Below, piece after piece: positions 47,490-56,087 of a stretch of DNA of 64,000 nt. The DNA comes from Schlesneria paludicola DSM 18645. GTDB lineage: Bacteria > Planctomycetota > Planctomycetia > Planctomycetales > Planctomycetaceae. Positions within the stretch are counted from its first letter, which is position 1. Each line of letters begins with the position of its first letter. The stretch lies in the NCBI RefSeq assembly GCF_000255655.1, contig NZ_JH636435.1, positions 2,635,095 to 2,699,094 of the forward strand. Direction: 5' to 3'. Under the pieces are notes generated by a model that did no database searches, was not told the DNA's origin, and was given only the letters and a program-made list of their open reading frames with translations. The position numbers were made by a program, and so were the translations under genes.

Positions 47490-47918
47490 TCATGGCGTTT
47501 CACTCCTGGCATTTGCGAGTTCTTGGGTCCGTCGCGACTTACCGAGCAGCAGGCAAGCGGACAGAATTGTGAAGAGGATGGTGCTGACAGAATAGTCGAT
47601 GAAGAGGGCGTCTCGCGGAGCAACGCCGGTTCCCAAACCCAGAACCGTAATCTGTTGCACGGGTTGCGATCCAAACCAGGGCGGCTTCGGCAAAGGTCCA
47701 CCCCATCGATTGCATGAGAACCCTCCGCGGTCCGACCTTATCAGAAACACGGTTTCACCTACTCGTACAAAACCCCAATCTTCATACGACCGGCACCGAA
47801 TCCAGCCAGACAAGCATAGGCATGCCAGCAGCAAACTGACGACGCCAAACTTACGTTTCCAAGAATGAAAGAACTTCAACGCCACCGCCTCCTTCTCCGC
47901 GCGGATCGCCCCGTCCAA
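47490..47918 (-). CDS. Array paralogue 9: small two-TM protein, most diverged
   Basis: A 142-residue protein. After about 14 extra residues comes LKFFHSWKRKFGVVSLLLAC, then LSGWIRC, matching the family start; the true start may therefore be a TTG or GTG about 14 codons in. The C-terminal helix VSTILFTILSACLLLGKSRR lacks the PYWSIV sequence. It is the first gene of the array in transcription direction. Confidence 0.68.
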   Translation of the reverse strand: MDGAIRAEKEAVALKFFHSWKRKFGVVSLLLACLCLSGWIRCRSYEDWGFVRVGETVFLIRSDRGGFSCNRWGGPLPKPPWFGSQPVQQITVLGLGTGVAPRDALFIDYSVSTILFTILSACLLLGKSRRTQELANARSETP

Positions 47919-48005
47919 TTCATGACTTTAAGACATTGTGTCACGCGTGATGACTTAGATACAATTTCGGTGGAGTTTTGAACATGCCGTTTGCGGAGAT
48001 TCGTC

Positions 48006-48509
48006 ATGCTGTGGAACACGCGCGTCATCTATCGGCTTGCGCACACACTAGCGCAGATCGCATTTGCAGCAATCCTCTTGTCAGGATTGGTGCTCGCCAA
48101 AGATGATCATGGTCGTATTACAAAGTTGTTTCAGCAACTTGAGGGACGTTGGAAAATCACCGAGGTCGAAGTTTCTGGTGAGAAAGTTGAATCCGATGAG
48201 GAGTGGAGTTTTACTCACGGAAACTACACGTGGCGTGATTCGAAGCGTGAGATTCGCGGTGAAGGCAGCATCAACGACACCTGGAACCCTCATCAGATCT
48301 ATTTCAAGCACAAGCACTCATCCCTCACGGGACGGATTGAAACGGACGTACGCAATTGGGATACGGGAATCTACAAGCTCTCAGACGATGGCGACACACT
48401 CACGGTCTGCATCGGTCGCTTGCCTCTAAAAGAGTTCACAACGTCCAAAGATGACGGCCGAAGGCTGTTCGTGCTCAAGAGAATTAAAGACAAAGTTCCG
48501 GCGAATTGA
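48006..48509 (+). CDS. TIGR03067 family protein (lipocalin-like, planctomycete type)
   Basis: A 167-residue protein with a hydrophobic signal segment (AQIAFAAILLSGLVLA) and a beta-rich domain: LEGRWKITEVEVSGEKVES, then FTHGNYTWRDS, then YKLSDDGDTLTVCIG and a terminal FVLKRIKD. This order (Q-G-x-W first strand, D-G-D-T-L-x-V-C penultimate) is that of TIGR03067 proteins, common in Planctomycetes and Verrucomicrobia and of unknown function. GGAG precedes ATG 48006. Confidence 0.83.
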   Translation: MLWNTRVIYRLAHTLAQIAFAAILLSGLVLAKDDHGRITKLFQQLEGRWKITEVEVSGEKVESDEEWSFTHGNYTWRDSKREIRGEGSINDTWNPHQIYFKHKHSSLTGRIETDVRNWDTGIYKLSDDGDTLTVCIGRLPLKEFTTSKDDGRRLFVLKRIKDKVPAN

Positions 48510-48749
48510 TCGAGTTGGTTGCCGCAATTTTTCGCGATGTTCGTTTTAGTGAGATGCCGTTGCCGTCCCGAGCAACGGCAATCGAGAAGGGCAGTCTTTT
48601 CACATTTAAATTTAATGAGCGCAAAGAACGAACCAGCATCTCAAGCCGAAAGGGGGACACAAAAACGCCCCCCCCTCCGTTCGCTCGAATCGATCAGCAT
48701 CATTGATGTTCGCCGCAGTGTGCAATGACGACCAATGCATGAAATGGAC

Positions 48750-50051
48750 TCACTTGGCCGCCAGCGGCTGTTTCGCATGCTCCGCAAGATCTGGAGTGCC
48801 GTTGTGGTTCGCGTCGATGGTTTTCAAATCCACGAAGACGTAGGGCCGCAGATAGGCTTCCTGAGTGCCTTTGGCGTAAGAAACCCAGAACCGCAGCGCG
48901 GTGGTGTCGTAAACGATATTGACGACGTTTCCGCCCTTAATGGGGATTTGATTGGCGAGTGCGACCATCTTTTCGCCGTCGAGTTTTCCGTAGGACTTGG
49001 TCAGAGTAGGAAAAGCGCCGCGGCCTTCGTCGTTGTACACCAGGCATGAAGCCACATTCGGAGCGAACTCATCACTGGGATCATTGTCGTTCCAGATCGC
49101 CACCTGTCGACCGGCAGCTTCTGGTGCGTGCGCACGAATCTTGACGGCCCGGTGTTCTTTCTGGCCGTCGCCAAACACAAAGTGATACCGCTTGGTCATT
49201 GGCTGAGCACCAAAGATCTTCAGCGTTTCGCTCAACGAATCGGCGTCGTACAGCATGGTTCGAAAAAAGATAGTGAAATGCGGGGCGTGAATCTGGTATG
49301 GGGCTTCTTTGCCTGGGGCATCTCCCATTTCCGCAAGCGCAATTCCACGGGCATTCATCCCGGTATGTGCACCAATCACCCCTGCAAATGTCGGAACGAC
49401 GTGAGGATTTCCGTGATCAGGCAGGTACATTACGAGCACCGGATAATTGTGAGCCCCGACCTCCATGCTCCAGTCGAGATTTCGAGTCTGGTACAGATGA
49501 CCATCGACCGTGGCTTTGCCCCAAACGGCAATACTGCTGCACGAGTAAGGCATCAGCAGCGGAACGGAATGGGCCGCCTGTAACAGAGTTAACGGCAAAC
49601 CTGATCCATCCGCCAGTCCCGCGAGTTCCTGCTCGACCCGATCATCCGCAAACGCAGCCGAACGCGACCAGACTTCCACCAGATCGGCCTCGGAAACCTT
49701 CAGTTCATCCGCGATTCCTTTAATGGCGGCCGGAAGAAACGCGTGCATTTCCTGCTGCATGATCTGCCCGAGCTGTCGTCCCATTTCGTAGGGCGTGCCT
49801 TGAACAACAACCAGGGGAAGTTTTGCATCACCTTCGCCAACGAGAATCTTGTTTCCCGTCAGCTTGCTCGCCTCGGGCCGGGCAAAAATCGTCCGCGTCG
49901 GAACCTTGGAAGCCTCACCTCGGACGACAGCGGCTTTGTCGTCGCCATACGACGAACTGGAAACCGCAAAACTGGCAACCAGGCAGAACGAAATCCCACG
50001 AATCAATTTGCGTCCACGCTGACAGTTCAAAAACAGGCCTTTGCAGCTCAT
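48750..50051 (-). CDS. C45-like Ntn hydrolase (acyl-CoA:6-APA acyltransferase-type amidohydrolase)
   Basis: A 433-residue exported protein. AGGAGA precedes ATG 50051, which is followed by a signal-type segment (GISFCLVASFAVSSSSYG). The C45 (isopenicillin N acyltransferase-like) fold is indicated by GTPYEMGRQLGQ, then MPYSCSSIAVWGKATVDGH with the candidate nucleophile Cys171, then QTRNLDWS, PNVASCLVYND and a late ALRFWVSYAKG. Members cleave amide bonds after self-processing just before the cysteine. Substrate unknown; the secreted location suggests acyl-peptide or ceramide-like amides. Stands alone. Confidence 0.82.
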   Translation of the reverse strand: MSCKGLFLNCQRGRKLIRGISFCLVASFAVSSSSYGDDKAAVVRGEASKVPTRTIFARPEASKLTGNKILVGEGDAKLPLVVVQGTPYEMGRQLGQIMQQEMHAFLPAAIKGIADELKVSEADLVEVWSRSAAFADDRVEQELAGLADGSGLPLTLLQAAHSVPLLMPYSCSSIAVWGKATVDGHLYQTRNLDWSMEVGAHNYPVLVMYLPDHGNPHVVPTFAGVIGAHTGMNARGIALAEMGDAPGKEAPYQIHAPHFTIFFRTMLYDADSLSETLKIFGAQPMTKRYHFVFGDGQKEHRAVKIRAHAPEAAGRQVAIWNDNDPSDEFAPNVASCLVYNDEGRGAFPTLTKSYGKLDGEKMVALANQIPIKGGNVVNIVYDTTALRFWVSYAKGTQEAYLRPYVFVDLKTIDANHNGTPDLAEHAKQPLAAK

Positions 50052-50502
50052 GCAGAATCTCCTGAGTTTCGTCTGAACGAGAGAACTAGTGATCCGATTG
50101 CGGAAGAACCCGCCGTGATGACACAAGGATGTGTACTTGAAAACCGTTCAACAGCATACGAAAGCCGTGTGAAAAAGTCCTGTAACAATCCAGGATGACT
50201 TCATCGCCCTGAGATCATCTGGTAACCGTCCACAGTCCGAAGAGAGGGAGACAGTCACATTTTCCAGGTTAGATTGGAATCCAAGGTGCATCCAATAGGG
50301 TTATCCTTCCCTTGACCGCGGAAAAATGAGCCAGTCCCCGGCCTGTGAACGGTTGCGATCATCTGAAATTTGACCGGCAGTTATGATATGAATATCGATC
50401 ACGTTGTTCGTCGTGTCGGCGATCACAAACCCTTGCCGATCCGTTTGATGCAAACGTAATTCGTTCTGCACGCGCCACACGACCGATACTCGGAAACACT
50501 CG
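50052..50502. other. Divergent intergenic region with MITE-like element
   Basis: It holds the element at 50226-50352; the promoters of the C45-like and aldo/keto reductase genes must flank it. No gene is seen. Confidence 0.5.
50226..50352. repeat. MITE-like inverted-repeat element, copy B
   Basis: About 127 bases with ends CCGTCCACAGTCCG and CGGCCTGTGAACGG (12 of 14 complementary). The interior shares with copy A the sequences CGAAGAGAGGG, CACATTTTCC, TGGAATCCA, CCTTCCCTT, CCGCGG and AAAATGAGCCAGTCCCCGG. It is shorter by the central duplication present in copy A. Confidence 0.72.
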
Positions 50503-51363
50503 ATGAATGACACCGCACAACCACAATCCCATTCCAGCTCCAAACCTCAACCCGCATTCATCTATGGGACGGCCTGGAAAGAAGACCGGACGCAGGCACT
50601 GGTCGAACTTGCTTTGAAACAAGGCTTTCGAGCGATCGACACGGCAAATCAACGGAAGCATTACCACGAAGCCGCCGTCGGACGAGGAATCCAGTCCGCG
50701 ATCTCTCAGAACCTTGTCACGCGGGACGAGTTGTTTCTGCAAACCAAATTCACGTTTCAGCGAGGGCAAGATCATCGCTTGCCCTACGATTCCAAAGCGT
50801 CCATCCCCGAACAGGTCAGGCAATCCTTTGAGAGCTCGCTCGAACACTTGGGAACAGATCACCTCGACTCCTATGTTCTGCATGGACCGTCACAGCGTGT
50901 GGGATTGACCGTCGACGATTGGGACGCGTGGCATACCATGGAAGCCTTGCATGACGAAGGACGCATCCTGGTCCTCGGGATCAGTAATGTCACGCCGGAG
51001 CAACTGCGATCGCTGTGTCTCGAAGCACGGGTCCGGCCCCGGTTTGTCCAGAACCGCTGCTATGCGGTACAGGGGTGGGACCAACAAACACGCGCATTCT
51101 GTCGCTCGAATGGAATCACCTATCAAGGCTTTTCGCTACTCACCGCCAACGTGGAATGGCTCAACCACCCCACACTGCGGGGTATTGCAGCACGACATCA
51201 GCGGACCGCCAACCAGATCGTCTTTCGCTTTGCGCTGCACGTCGACATGCTTCCGCTAACCGGCACGACCGATGCGCTCCATATGAGGGAAGATCTTGAC
51301 GTCTTCGACTTTCAACTGAGTGCCGACGAAATCCGCCAGGTAGAACTGCTGGCGATCGGCTGA
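50503..51363 (+). CDS. Aldo/keto reductase
   Basis: A 286-residue NADPH-dependent oxidoreductase of the AKR TIM-barrel fold. Seen are FRAIDTANQRKHYHEAAVG (Asp and Tyr of the catalytic tetrad), LFLQTKFTF (Lys), DSYVLHGPS (His), and ILVLGISNV with the downstream RFALHVDMLPLTGTTDALH cofactor-binding segment. The DTANQRKHY form resembles fungal and plant AKRs more than the common DTAxxYGxE bacterial type. Cytoplasmic, stands alone; substrate unknown. Confidence 0.9.
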   Translation: MNDTAQPQSHSSSKPQPAFIYGTAWKEDRTQALVELALKQGFRAIDTANQRKHYHEAAVGRGIQSAISQNLVTRDELFLQTKFTFQRGQDHRLPYDSKASIPEQVRQSFESSLEHLGTDHLDSYVLHGPSQRVGLTVDDWDAWHTMEALHDEGRILVLGISNVTPEQLRSLCLEARVRPRFVQNRCYAVQGWDQQTRAFCRSNGITYQGFSLLTANVEWLNHPTLRGIAARHQRTANQIVFRFALHVDMLPLTGTTDALHMREDLDVFDFQLSADEIRQVELLAIG

Positions 51364-51427
51364 GCGGGCGAGCCCAATCCAATCCGTGTTTTCCTGATGC
51401 TCAACGAGCAACTCTCGGATTGACTTC

Positions 51428-51441
51428 ACGAACATATTCGT
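51428..51441. promoter_or_regulatory. Candidate BlaI operator 1
   Basis: ACGAACATATTCGT is a near palindrome (one mismatched pair) that lies between a possible -35 TTGACT (51420-51425) and a poor -10 near 51442. A second copy lies 28 bases downstream. Position and duplication fit autoregulation by the BlaI-type repressor encoded next. Confidence 0.6.
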
Positions 51442-51455
51442 TAACCTGCGTCGAC

Positions 51456-51469
51456 ACGAATATATTCGT
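51456..51469. promoter_or_regulatory. Candidate BlaI operator 2
   Basis: ACGAATATATTCGT is a perfect 14-base palindrome 23 bases before the blaI-type start, repeating the site at 51428 with 28-base centre spacing. Confidence 0.65.
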
Positions 51470-51492
51470 TCATCCTGACAAGGAGCGTCTTG

Positions 51493-51879
51493 ATGCCGCG
51501 GAGCCCGTCGAGCCAGCCCAACGATGTCGAACTAGCGATCCTGCGAGTCGTATGGAAGCTGAAATCCTGTACCGTGCGGGAAGTGCATGAAGTCCTTCAA
51601 ACCGAACGAACCTGCGGCCCCACCACCACCCTGAAGATGATGCAGGTGATGTGCGAAAAGGGTCTGCTGAAACGCGATGACTCGCAGCGACCCCAGCAAT
51701 ATTCGCCCGCGGTCCCTGAAGAGCAGACACAACAGAAAATTGTTGGCGATCTCATTCGGAAAGTGTTTGGCGGTTCCGTCCGCAAACTGGTGATGCACGC
51801 TGTGCAAACCGAATCGATGAGTACAGACGAACTCGCCGAGATTCGAAAACTGTTCGACAATTTGAAAGGACTCAAATGA
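51493..51879 (+). CDS. BlaI/MecI/CopY family transcriptional repressor
   Basis: A 128-residue winged-helix repressor: SQPNDVELAILRVVWKLKSC, VREVHEVLQ, TTTLKMMQVMCEKGLLKRDD and a C-terminal dimerisation segment. It should bind the palindromes upstream as a dimer and be inactivated by cleavage when the partner membrane protease senses a signal. AAGGAG precedes ATG 51493. The stop overlaps the start of the BlaR1-type gene (ATGATG around 51876), giving coupled translation. In planctomycetes such pairs rarely control beta-lactamase; none is seen nearby. Confidence 0.93.
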   Translation: MPRSPSSQPNDVELAILRVVWKLKSCTVREVHEVLQTERTCGPTTTLKMMQVMCEKGLLKRDDSQRPQQYSPAVPEEQTQQKIVGDLIRKVFGGSVRKLVMHAVQTESMSTDELAEIRKLFDNLKGLK

Positions 51880-54800
51880 TGTCGCCCGATACATGGCTCG
51901 AATCGTTGTTCGTCGTGAGTCTCGGCTGGGCCATTGTGCACTCGCTATGGCAAGTGCTGGCGATCACCCTGGTGCTCGTCGCGGGATTGCCGGCTTTGCG
52001 ACGACATGGCCCGCAGGTCACCTCAGTCGTGTGCTGTCTGGCCCTGTGTCTCAGCCTGTCCCTGCTTGTTATGACATTTGTCATGTGTCTTAGCACGGCA
52101 AAGCCCAATGAAGCCTCAAGGGGCTTCGTGACGCAGCAGCCTCCGCTCGAAACCACTCCAGTTTTATCAGGTCAACAAATTGGAGTCACTTTCGAAATAG
52201 GCGCCGCAGAGCGTCCCATCATCGAACTCGAGTCAGAAGGGCAGCAATCGAAACTGCCCATACCGATCTCGGATAATGTCAACGCGTTCATCGCCGAAGC
52301 GACCACCGCTCCGCCTTCAAATAACCTCGGGCCACGCCATGCGTGGTTTCCGCTGATTGTGGCGAGTTGGTTCGTGGGAGTCTTGCTGCTGTCGATATGG
52401 AACTGCGCCGCATGGTTCGCGGCGAAGCGCCTGACACGTACGGCAATTCTTCCCGTGACGGCTCACATCGAACAAGCTGTCGCTCGCATGGCATTCGACC
52501 TGGGATTGCGTCGGTCTGTTCGAGTCCTCCAGTCGATGATCGTCAAATCACCAGTGGTCATTGGGGCCTGGAAGCCAGTCATTCTGTTACCGGTTTCACT
52601 GATCCTCGAGCTTCCGCCGGATCAGGTCGAAGCATTATTGGCACATGAGCTGGCTCATGTGCTGCGACAGGACTACTTGATCAATCTCTTACAGACGACC
52701 ATCGAAACTCTCTTATTTTATCACCCCGGTGTCTGGTGGATCTCCCGCCAGGTTCGGATCGAGCGGGAACACTGTTGTGACGATCTCGCCCTTCGGCTGA
52801 CCGAGGACCGCACTGTCTATGCGAAGGCCCTAGCCGCCGTGGCCGGGGTGCGAACGCCGACGATCATGCCTGCCGCGAGCGGTGGACTGCTCGTAGAACG
52901 ATTGCAACGCATTCTTGGAGTCGCACGCCCTGAACCGGCACATCCCGCGCGCTGGATGGCGGGTCTCACATTGCTCTTGCTGTGCGGCATTGTGACAGGA
53001 GTTTGCCTGCAACCAGAAAGAACGGCGGTCGCGGACTCGCAAGTCTCACAATCCGATTCCACGTCAGACGAATCGAAGCCGGACGACGAAGAAGATGCGG
53101 TAGCGGGCCTCAATGATCTGGATGCATACCAGGGGGCTCAATCCATGTCGATGCACCTGGATTTCCCCACAGATGCAGGTCCACTTCAAGAATTGATCGA
53201 ACCACAGGCCACCACAACAGGTGCCATGCGCGTTCGCGTCGTTGGACCTGACGGAAACCCTCTACCGAATTCCAAACTACATGCCTCGATCTGGACGGAC
53301 GAAAAAGGATTCGGCAACCACGGCTACGAGACTGACAACGAAGGCGTCTGCATCATCAGGCTACCAAAGACGCTCACGATCCTGCGCGTCTGGGTCAGCC
53401 AGGAAGGGCATTGTCCGCTGTTCATCGAATGGTGGCCGAAGGAACGTCCCGACGAACAGCAGATTCCTGCAGAATTCACCTTTTCGATGGAAAAAGGAAC
53501 CACCATCGCAGGGTTCATCAAAAACAGTGATGGTCAACCGGTTGCCAACGCTCGAATTCAAGTTCACTTCGAGCTGGAAGCGAACGAGAATAAGCACCAA
53601 TACCGGTACAACGGTGCTCTGGCGGACGGCGAGAGTCCGGAGATCGATCAGGTCAATGGGCCGCGGTTCACGGACGATCAGGGACGATGGACCCTCGACA
53701 ACGTTCCGGCAGAGACCAATGCGAAGATCAATCTCTTCCTGACACACCCCGACTACATTAGCGATCAGCACTGGGGAGGGATTCAAAACAAACAAAAGAT
53801 CACGTTAGAGGCACTTCGCAATCAGACCGCGACCATTACGCTCGAACGCGGTACTTCCGTGACCGGAAGGGTCCTTGACCCGGCAGGTCAACCTGTGGCA
53901 AATGCGGTCGTCATCTGGGGTGAAGACCCTGTGATGCAACCCGGCCGACAAGAAGTCCGTTCAGACGCGGACGGACGATACCGAATTCCTGCATTCCCTC
54001 CAGGACGAATTCGCGTGACGGTCGTCGCCAAAGATTGGATGCCCGATAGCCGAATCATCGCGGTCAGGCCGGGAATGCCGGACTATGACATTTCACTGAA
54101 ACAGGGCAAGCCGCTGAAAGTTCAAGCCGTCGATTCGACAGGCAAACCGTTGAGCGACGTCGACGTCGAGATCGAACGATGGCGCCAATCAAAGGCCCTT
54201 TACAATTCAAACCGATCCGAAGCTCTAGATTTGCAGATTCCAAATAAAACCGACGGGCAGGGCGTGTTCGTATGGGATTGGGCACCGGATGATGGCGTCT
54301 CGTACGTCTTCTATAAAGAAGGATATTCACCGACATCCCAAACCCTTGTCGCTGGCGACGCAAGCCCTAAAACCATCGTGCTTCGCAACTCGGCCCCTCG
54401 TGCCACAACGATCTCGGGAATCGTTCGTGACGCGACGACCGGTACACGAATTGACAGGTTTCTCATGATTCCGGTGGACCACTTCGACGAACATAGCTCG
54501 TTGCTCGAACGCACAAATGCGCGCGCCTTCACTGCAGGCCAGTTCGCATACAGTCTGTTCCGTAACGACATCAAAGTGGATCTACAAATCGAGGCGCCCG
54601 GTTACCGCGTCTTCAGAACATCAGGCCGCTATCGACTCGGCGACAAGAGCGACGTGCTCGACGTGCAACTCGAACCGATTGGGAAATACACAGGCCGCGT
54701 CATAAGTCCCGAAGGGAATCCAGTCAAAGCCGCCAACGCCTTCATCGGCACAGCGAGTCAGGAAATCAAAATCCACAATCTTGATCAAAGAATTCGTGCT

Positions 54801-56084
54801 GAAGAGCAGAACTATGTGGTCAGATCGGACTCCGCAGGTGGATTTGAGATTGTCCCGCAACGAGACGATTACTCAATTGTCGTTATCGCAAATGAGGGAT
54901 ACGCCGAAGTGACCCGAAAGGCCGCTGAGGTGCCGGGAGAGATTCACCTCAAACGATGGGCGAAACTTACTGGACGGCTTGTCCAATCTGGCAAGCCAGT
55001 TCCTGATTTCACGATCGATTTTTCCACGATCGATGTCTACGCGAAGGGGATACCGCACATTGCCAATCAGCAAACTACGGTCACCGACGCCGACGGCCGA
55101 TTCGTCTTCGAACGGATTCCCCCGACCGCAAGCTCTGTTAGTCCTCGCACGCACTTCAATCAGAATTCGATCCTGACATCGAGCCGATCCTTTCCCATGA
55201 ATCCTGCTCCAGGCGAGACGGTCTACGCCGCGTTTGGAGAGGAAGGGGCCGAGATCACCGGGCAGCTTGTCGTCGAGCAGCAACCAAAGACGTTTCCTTA
55301 CCAGATCTCGCGCAGTTATCTGATTGCAAAGCGGCCCGGCGTGGTTCCTCCTCCATCGCTCACGGGTAAGGGATTTGAGCAACGACTTGGCTGGTCCGAA
55401 TATCTCTTCGGCACAGTCGAAGGGACTCAATATCTCAGATTGCTCGACCATTGGCTTGTTAAGCCCACCGCGAGCGGAAAAATTCGCATTTCTGGCGTTG
55501 CCCCTGGCGAGTACGACCTGTTGATCGCTCTGCACGGTTCGTCCGATCGCGGATTCAATCATCCGATCGCAAAACGTGTGATTCCTGTTTCGATCAAGTC
55601 CGGTCAAAGGCAAGTCGACTTAGGTCAGTTCGTCATCCCGGCGCACCCCATCGCGAAAGTCGGTGACACGGCCCCCGATCTGCAATTTACCGATGCAAAC
55701 GGCAAGCAGCGCAGCCTCGCCTCGGAACAGGAGAAGTATCGGCTGATCAGTTTCTGGGCGAGCTGGTCCGATTACGGCTTGAATCAGATAAATGACTTGG
55801 AACAACTACGCCAACAGTTCGAGCAATCACACCAGTTGGTCGTCATCGGCGCGAACCTGGATGAGAATCCCGAGAAGGCCCGGTCGCTACTCAAGTCCAA
55901 AGACATCTCGTGGCCGCAAGCGTTTCTGGGCGACTGGTCGAAATCGAACGTTCCGCGTCAATTCGGAGTCGATTTCCTGCCCACGTATGTACTGATCGAT
56001 CCCAAGGGCAAAATCGCCGCACACACGTTTTCGCTTGAGGAGATTACCAAGACGCTGAATGCACAGAAATCGAATCGAGATTGA
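51876..56084 (+). CDS. BlaR1-type M56 metallopeptidase with carboxypeptidase-regulatory-like repeats and a cysteine-less thioredoxin-like domain
   Basis: A 1402-residue membrane protein. Transmembrane helices lie near residues 15-35, 50-70, 150-170 and 360-378. Between them is an M56 peptidase with HELAH (257-261) and EREHCCDDLAL as the third ligand region. After the last helix, about 850 residues consist of carboxypeptidase-regulatory/CNA-B-like beta repeats (for example GTSVTGRVLDPAGQPVANAV). The C-terminal ~140 residues from about 1261 (VGDTAPDLQFTDANGK) are a TlpA/AhpC-like fold whose active site reads WASWSDYG, with Ser1298 and Gly1301 in place of both redox cysteines. No penicillin-binding sensor domain is seen. 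The extracytoplasmic repeats and redoxin-like part may be the sensor. Confidence 0.9.
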   Translation: MMSPDTWLESLFVVSLGWAIVHSLWQVLAITLVLVAGLPALRRHGPQVTSVVCCLALCLSLSLLVMTFVMCLSTAKPNEASRGFVTQQPPLETTPVLSGQQIGVTFEIGAAERPIIELESEGQQSKLPIPISDNVNAFIAEATTAPPSNNLGPRHAWFPLIVASWFVGVLLLSIWNCAAWFAAKRLTRTAILPVTAHIEQAVARMAFDLGLRRSVRVLQSMIVKSPVVIGAWKPVILLPVSLILELPPDQVEALLAHELAHVLRQDYLINLLQTTIETLLFYHPGVWWISRQVRIEREHCCDDLALRLTEDRTVYAKALAAVAGVRTPTIMPAASGGLLVERLQRILGVARPEPAHPARWMAGLTLLLLCGIVTGVCLQPERTAVADSQVSQSDSTSDESKPDDEEDAVAGLNDLDAYQGAQSMSMHLDFPTDAGPLQELIEPQATTTGAMRVRVVGPDGNPLPNSKLHASIWTDEKGFGNHGYETDNEGVCIIRLPKTLTILRVWVSQEGHCPLFIEWWPKERPDEQQIPAEFTFSMEKGTTIAGFIKNSDGQPVANARIQVHFELEANENKHQYRYNGALADGESPEIDQVNGPRFTDDQGRWTLDNVPAETNAKINLFLTHPDYISDQHWGGIQNKQKITLEALRNQTATITLERGTSVTGRVLDPAGQPVANAVVIWGEDPVMQPGRQEVRSDADGRYRIPAFPPGRIRVTVVAKDWMPDSRIIAVRPGMPDYDISLKQGKPLKVQAVDSTGKPLSDVDVEIERWRQSKALYNSNRSEALDLQIPNKTDGQGVFVWDWAPDDGVSYVFYKEGYSPTSQTLVAGDASPKTIVLRNSAPRATTISGIVRDATTGTRIDRFLMIPVDHFDEHSSLLERTNARAFTAGQFAYSLFRNDIKVDLQIEAPGYRVFRTSGRYRLGDKSDVLDVQLEPIGKYTGRVISPEGNPVKAANAFIGTASQEIKIHNLDQRIRAEEQNYVVRSDSAGGFEIVPQRDDYSIVVIANEGYAEVTRKAAEVPGEIHLKRWAKLTGRLVQSGKPVPDFTIDFSTIDVYAKGIPHIANQQTTVTDADGRFVFERIPPTASSVSPRTHFNQNSILTSSRSFPMNPAPGETVYAAFGEEGAEITGQLVVEQQPKTFPYQISRSYLIAKRPGVVPPPSLTGKGFEQRLGWSEYLFGTVEGTQYLRLLDHWLVKPTASGKIRISGVAPGEYDLLIALHGSSDRGFNHPIAKRVIPVSIKSGQRQVDLGQFVIPAHPIAKVGDTAPDLQFTDANGKQRSLASEQEKYRLISFWASWSDYGLNQINDLEQLRQQFEQSHQLVVIGANLDENPEKARSLLKSKDISWPQAFLGDWSKSNVPRQFGVDFLPTYVLIDPKGKIAAHTFSLEEITKTLNAQKSNRD

Positions 56085-56087
56085 TCA

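Noticed and set aside
48506-48706. Short open frame after the TIGR03067 gene
   Set aside because: It overlaps a REP-like half site (GGGGGACAC near 48651) and has no domain or conserved feature.
51876-56084. Frameshift joining two separate genes (BlaR1 and a TlpA-like protein)
   Set aside because: The reading frame is continuous with beta repeats linking the parts, and no internal start with a ribosome-binding site or signal peptide is seen before the TlpA-like domain.
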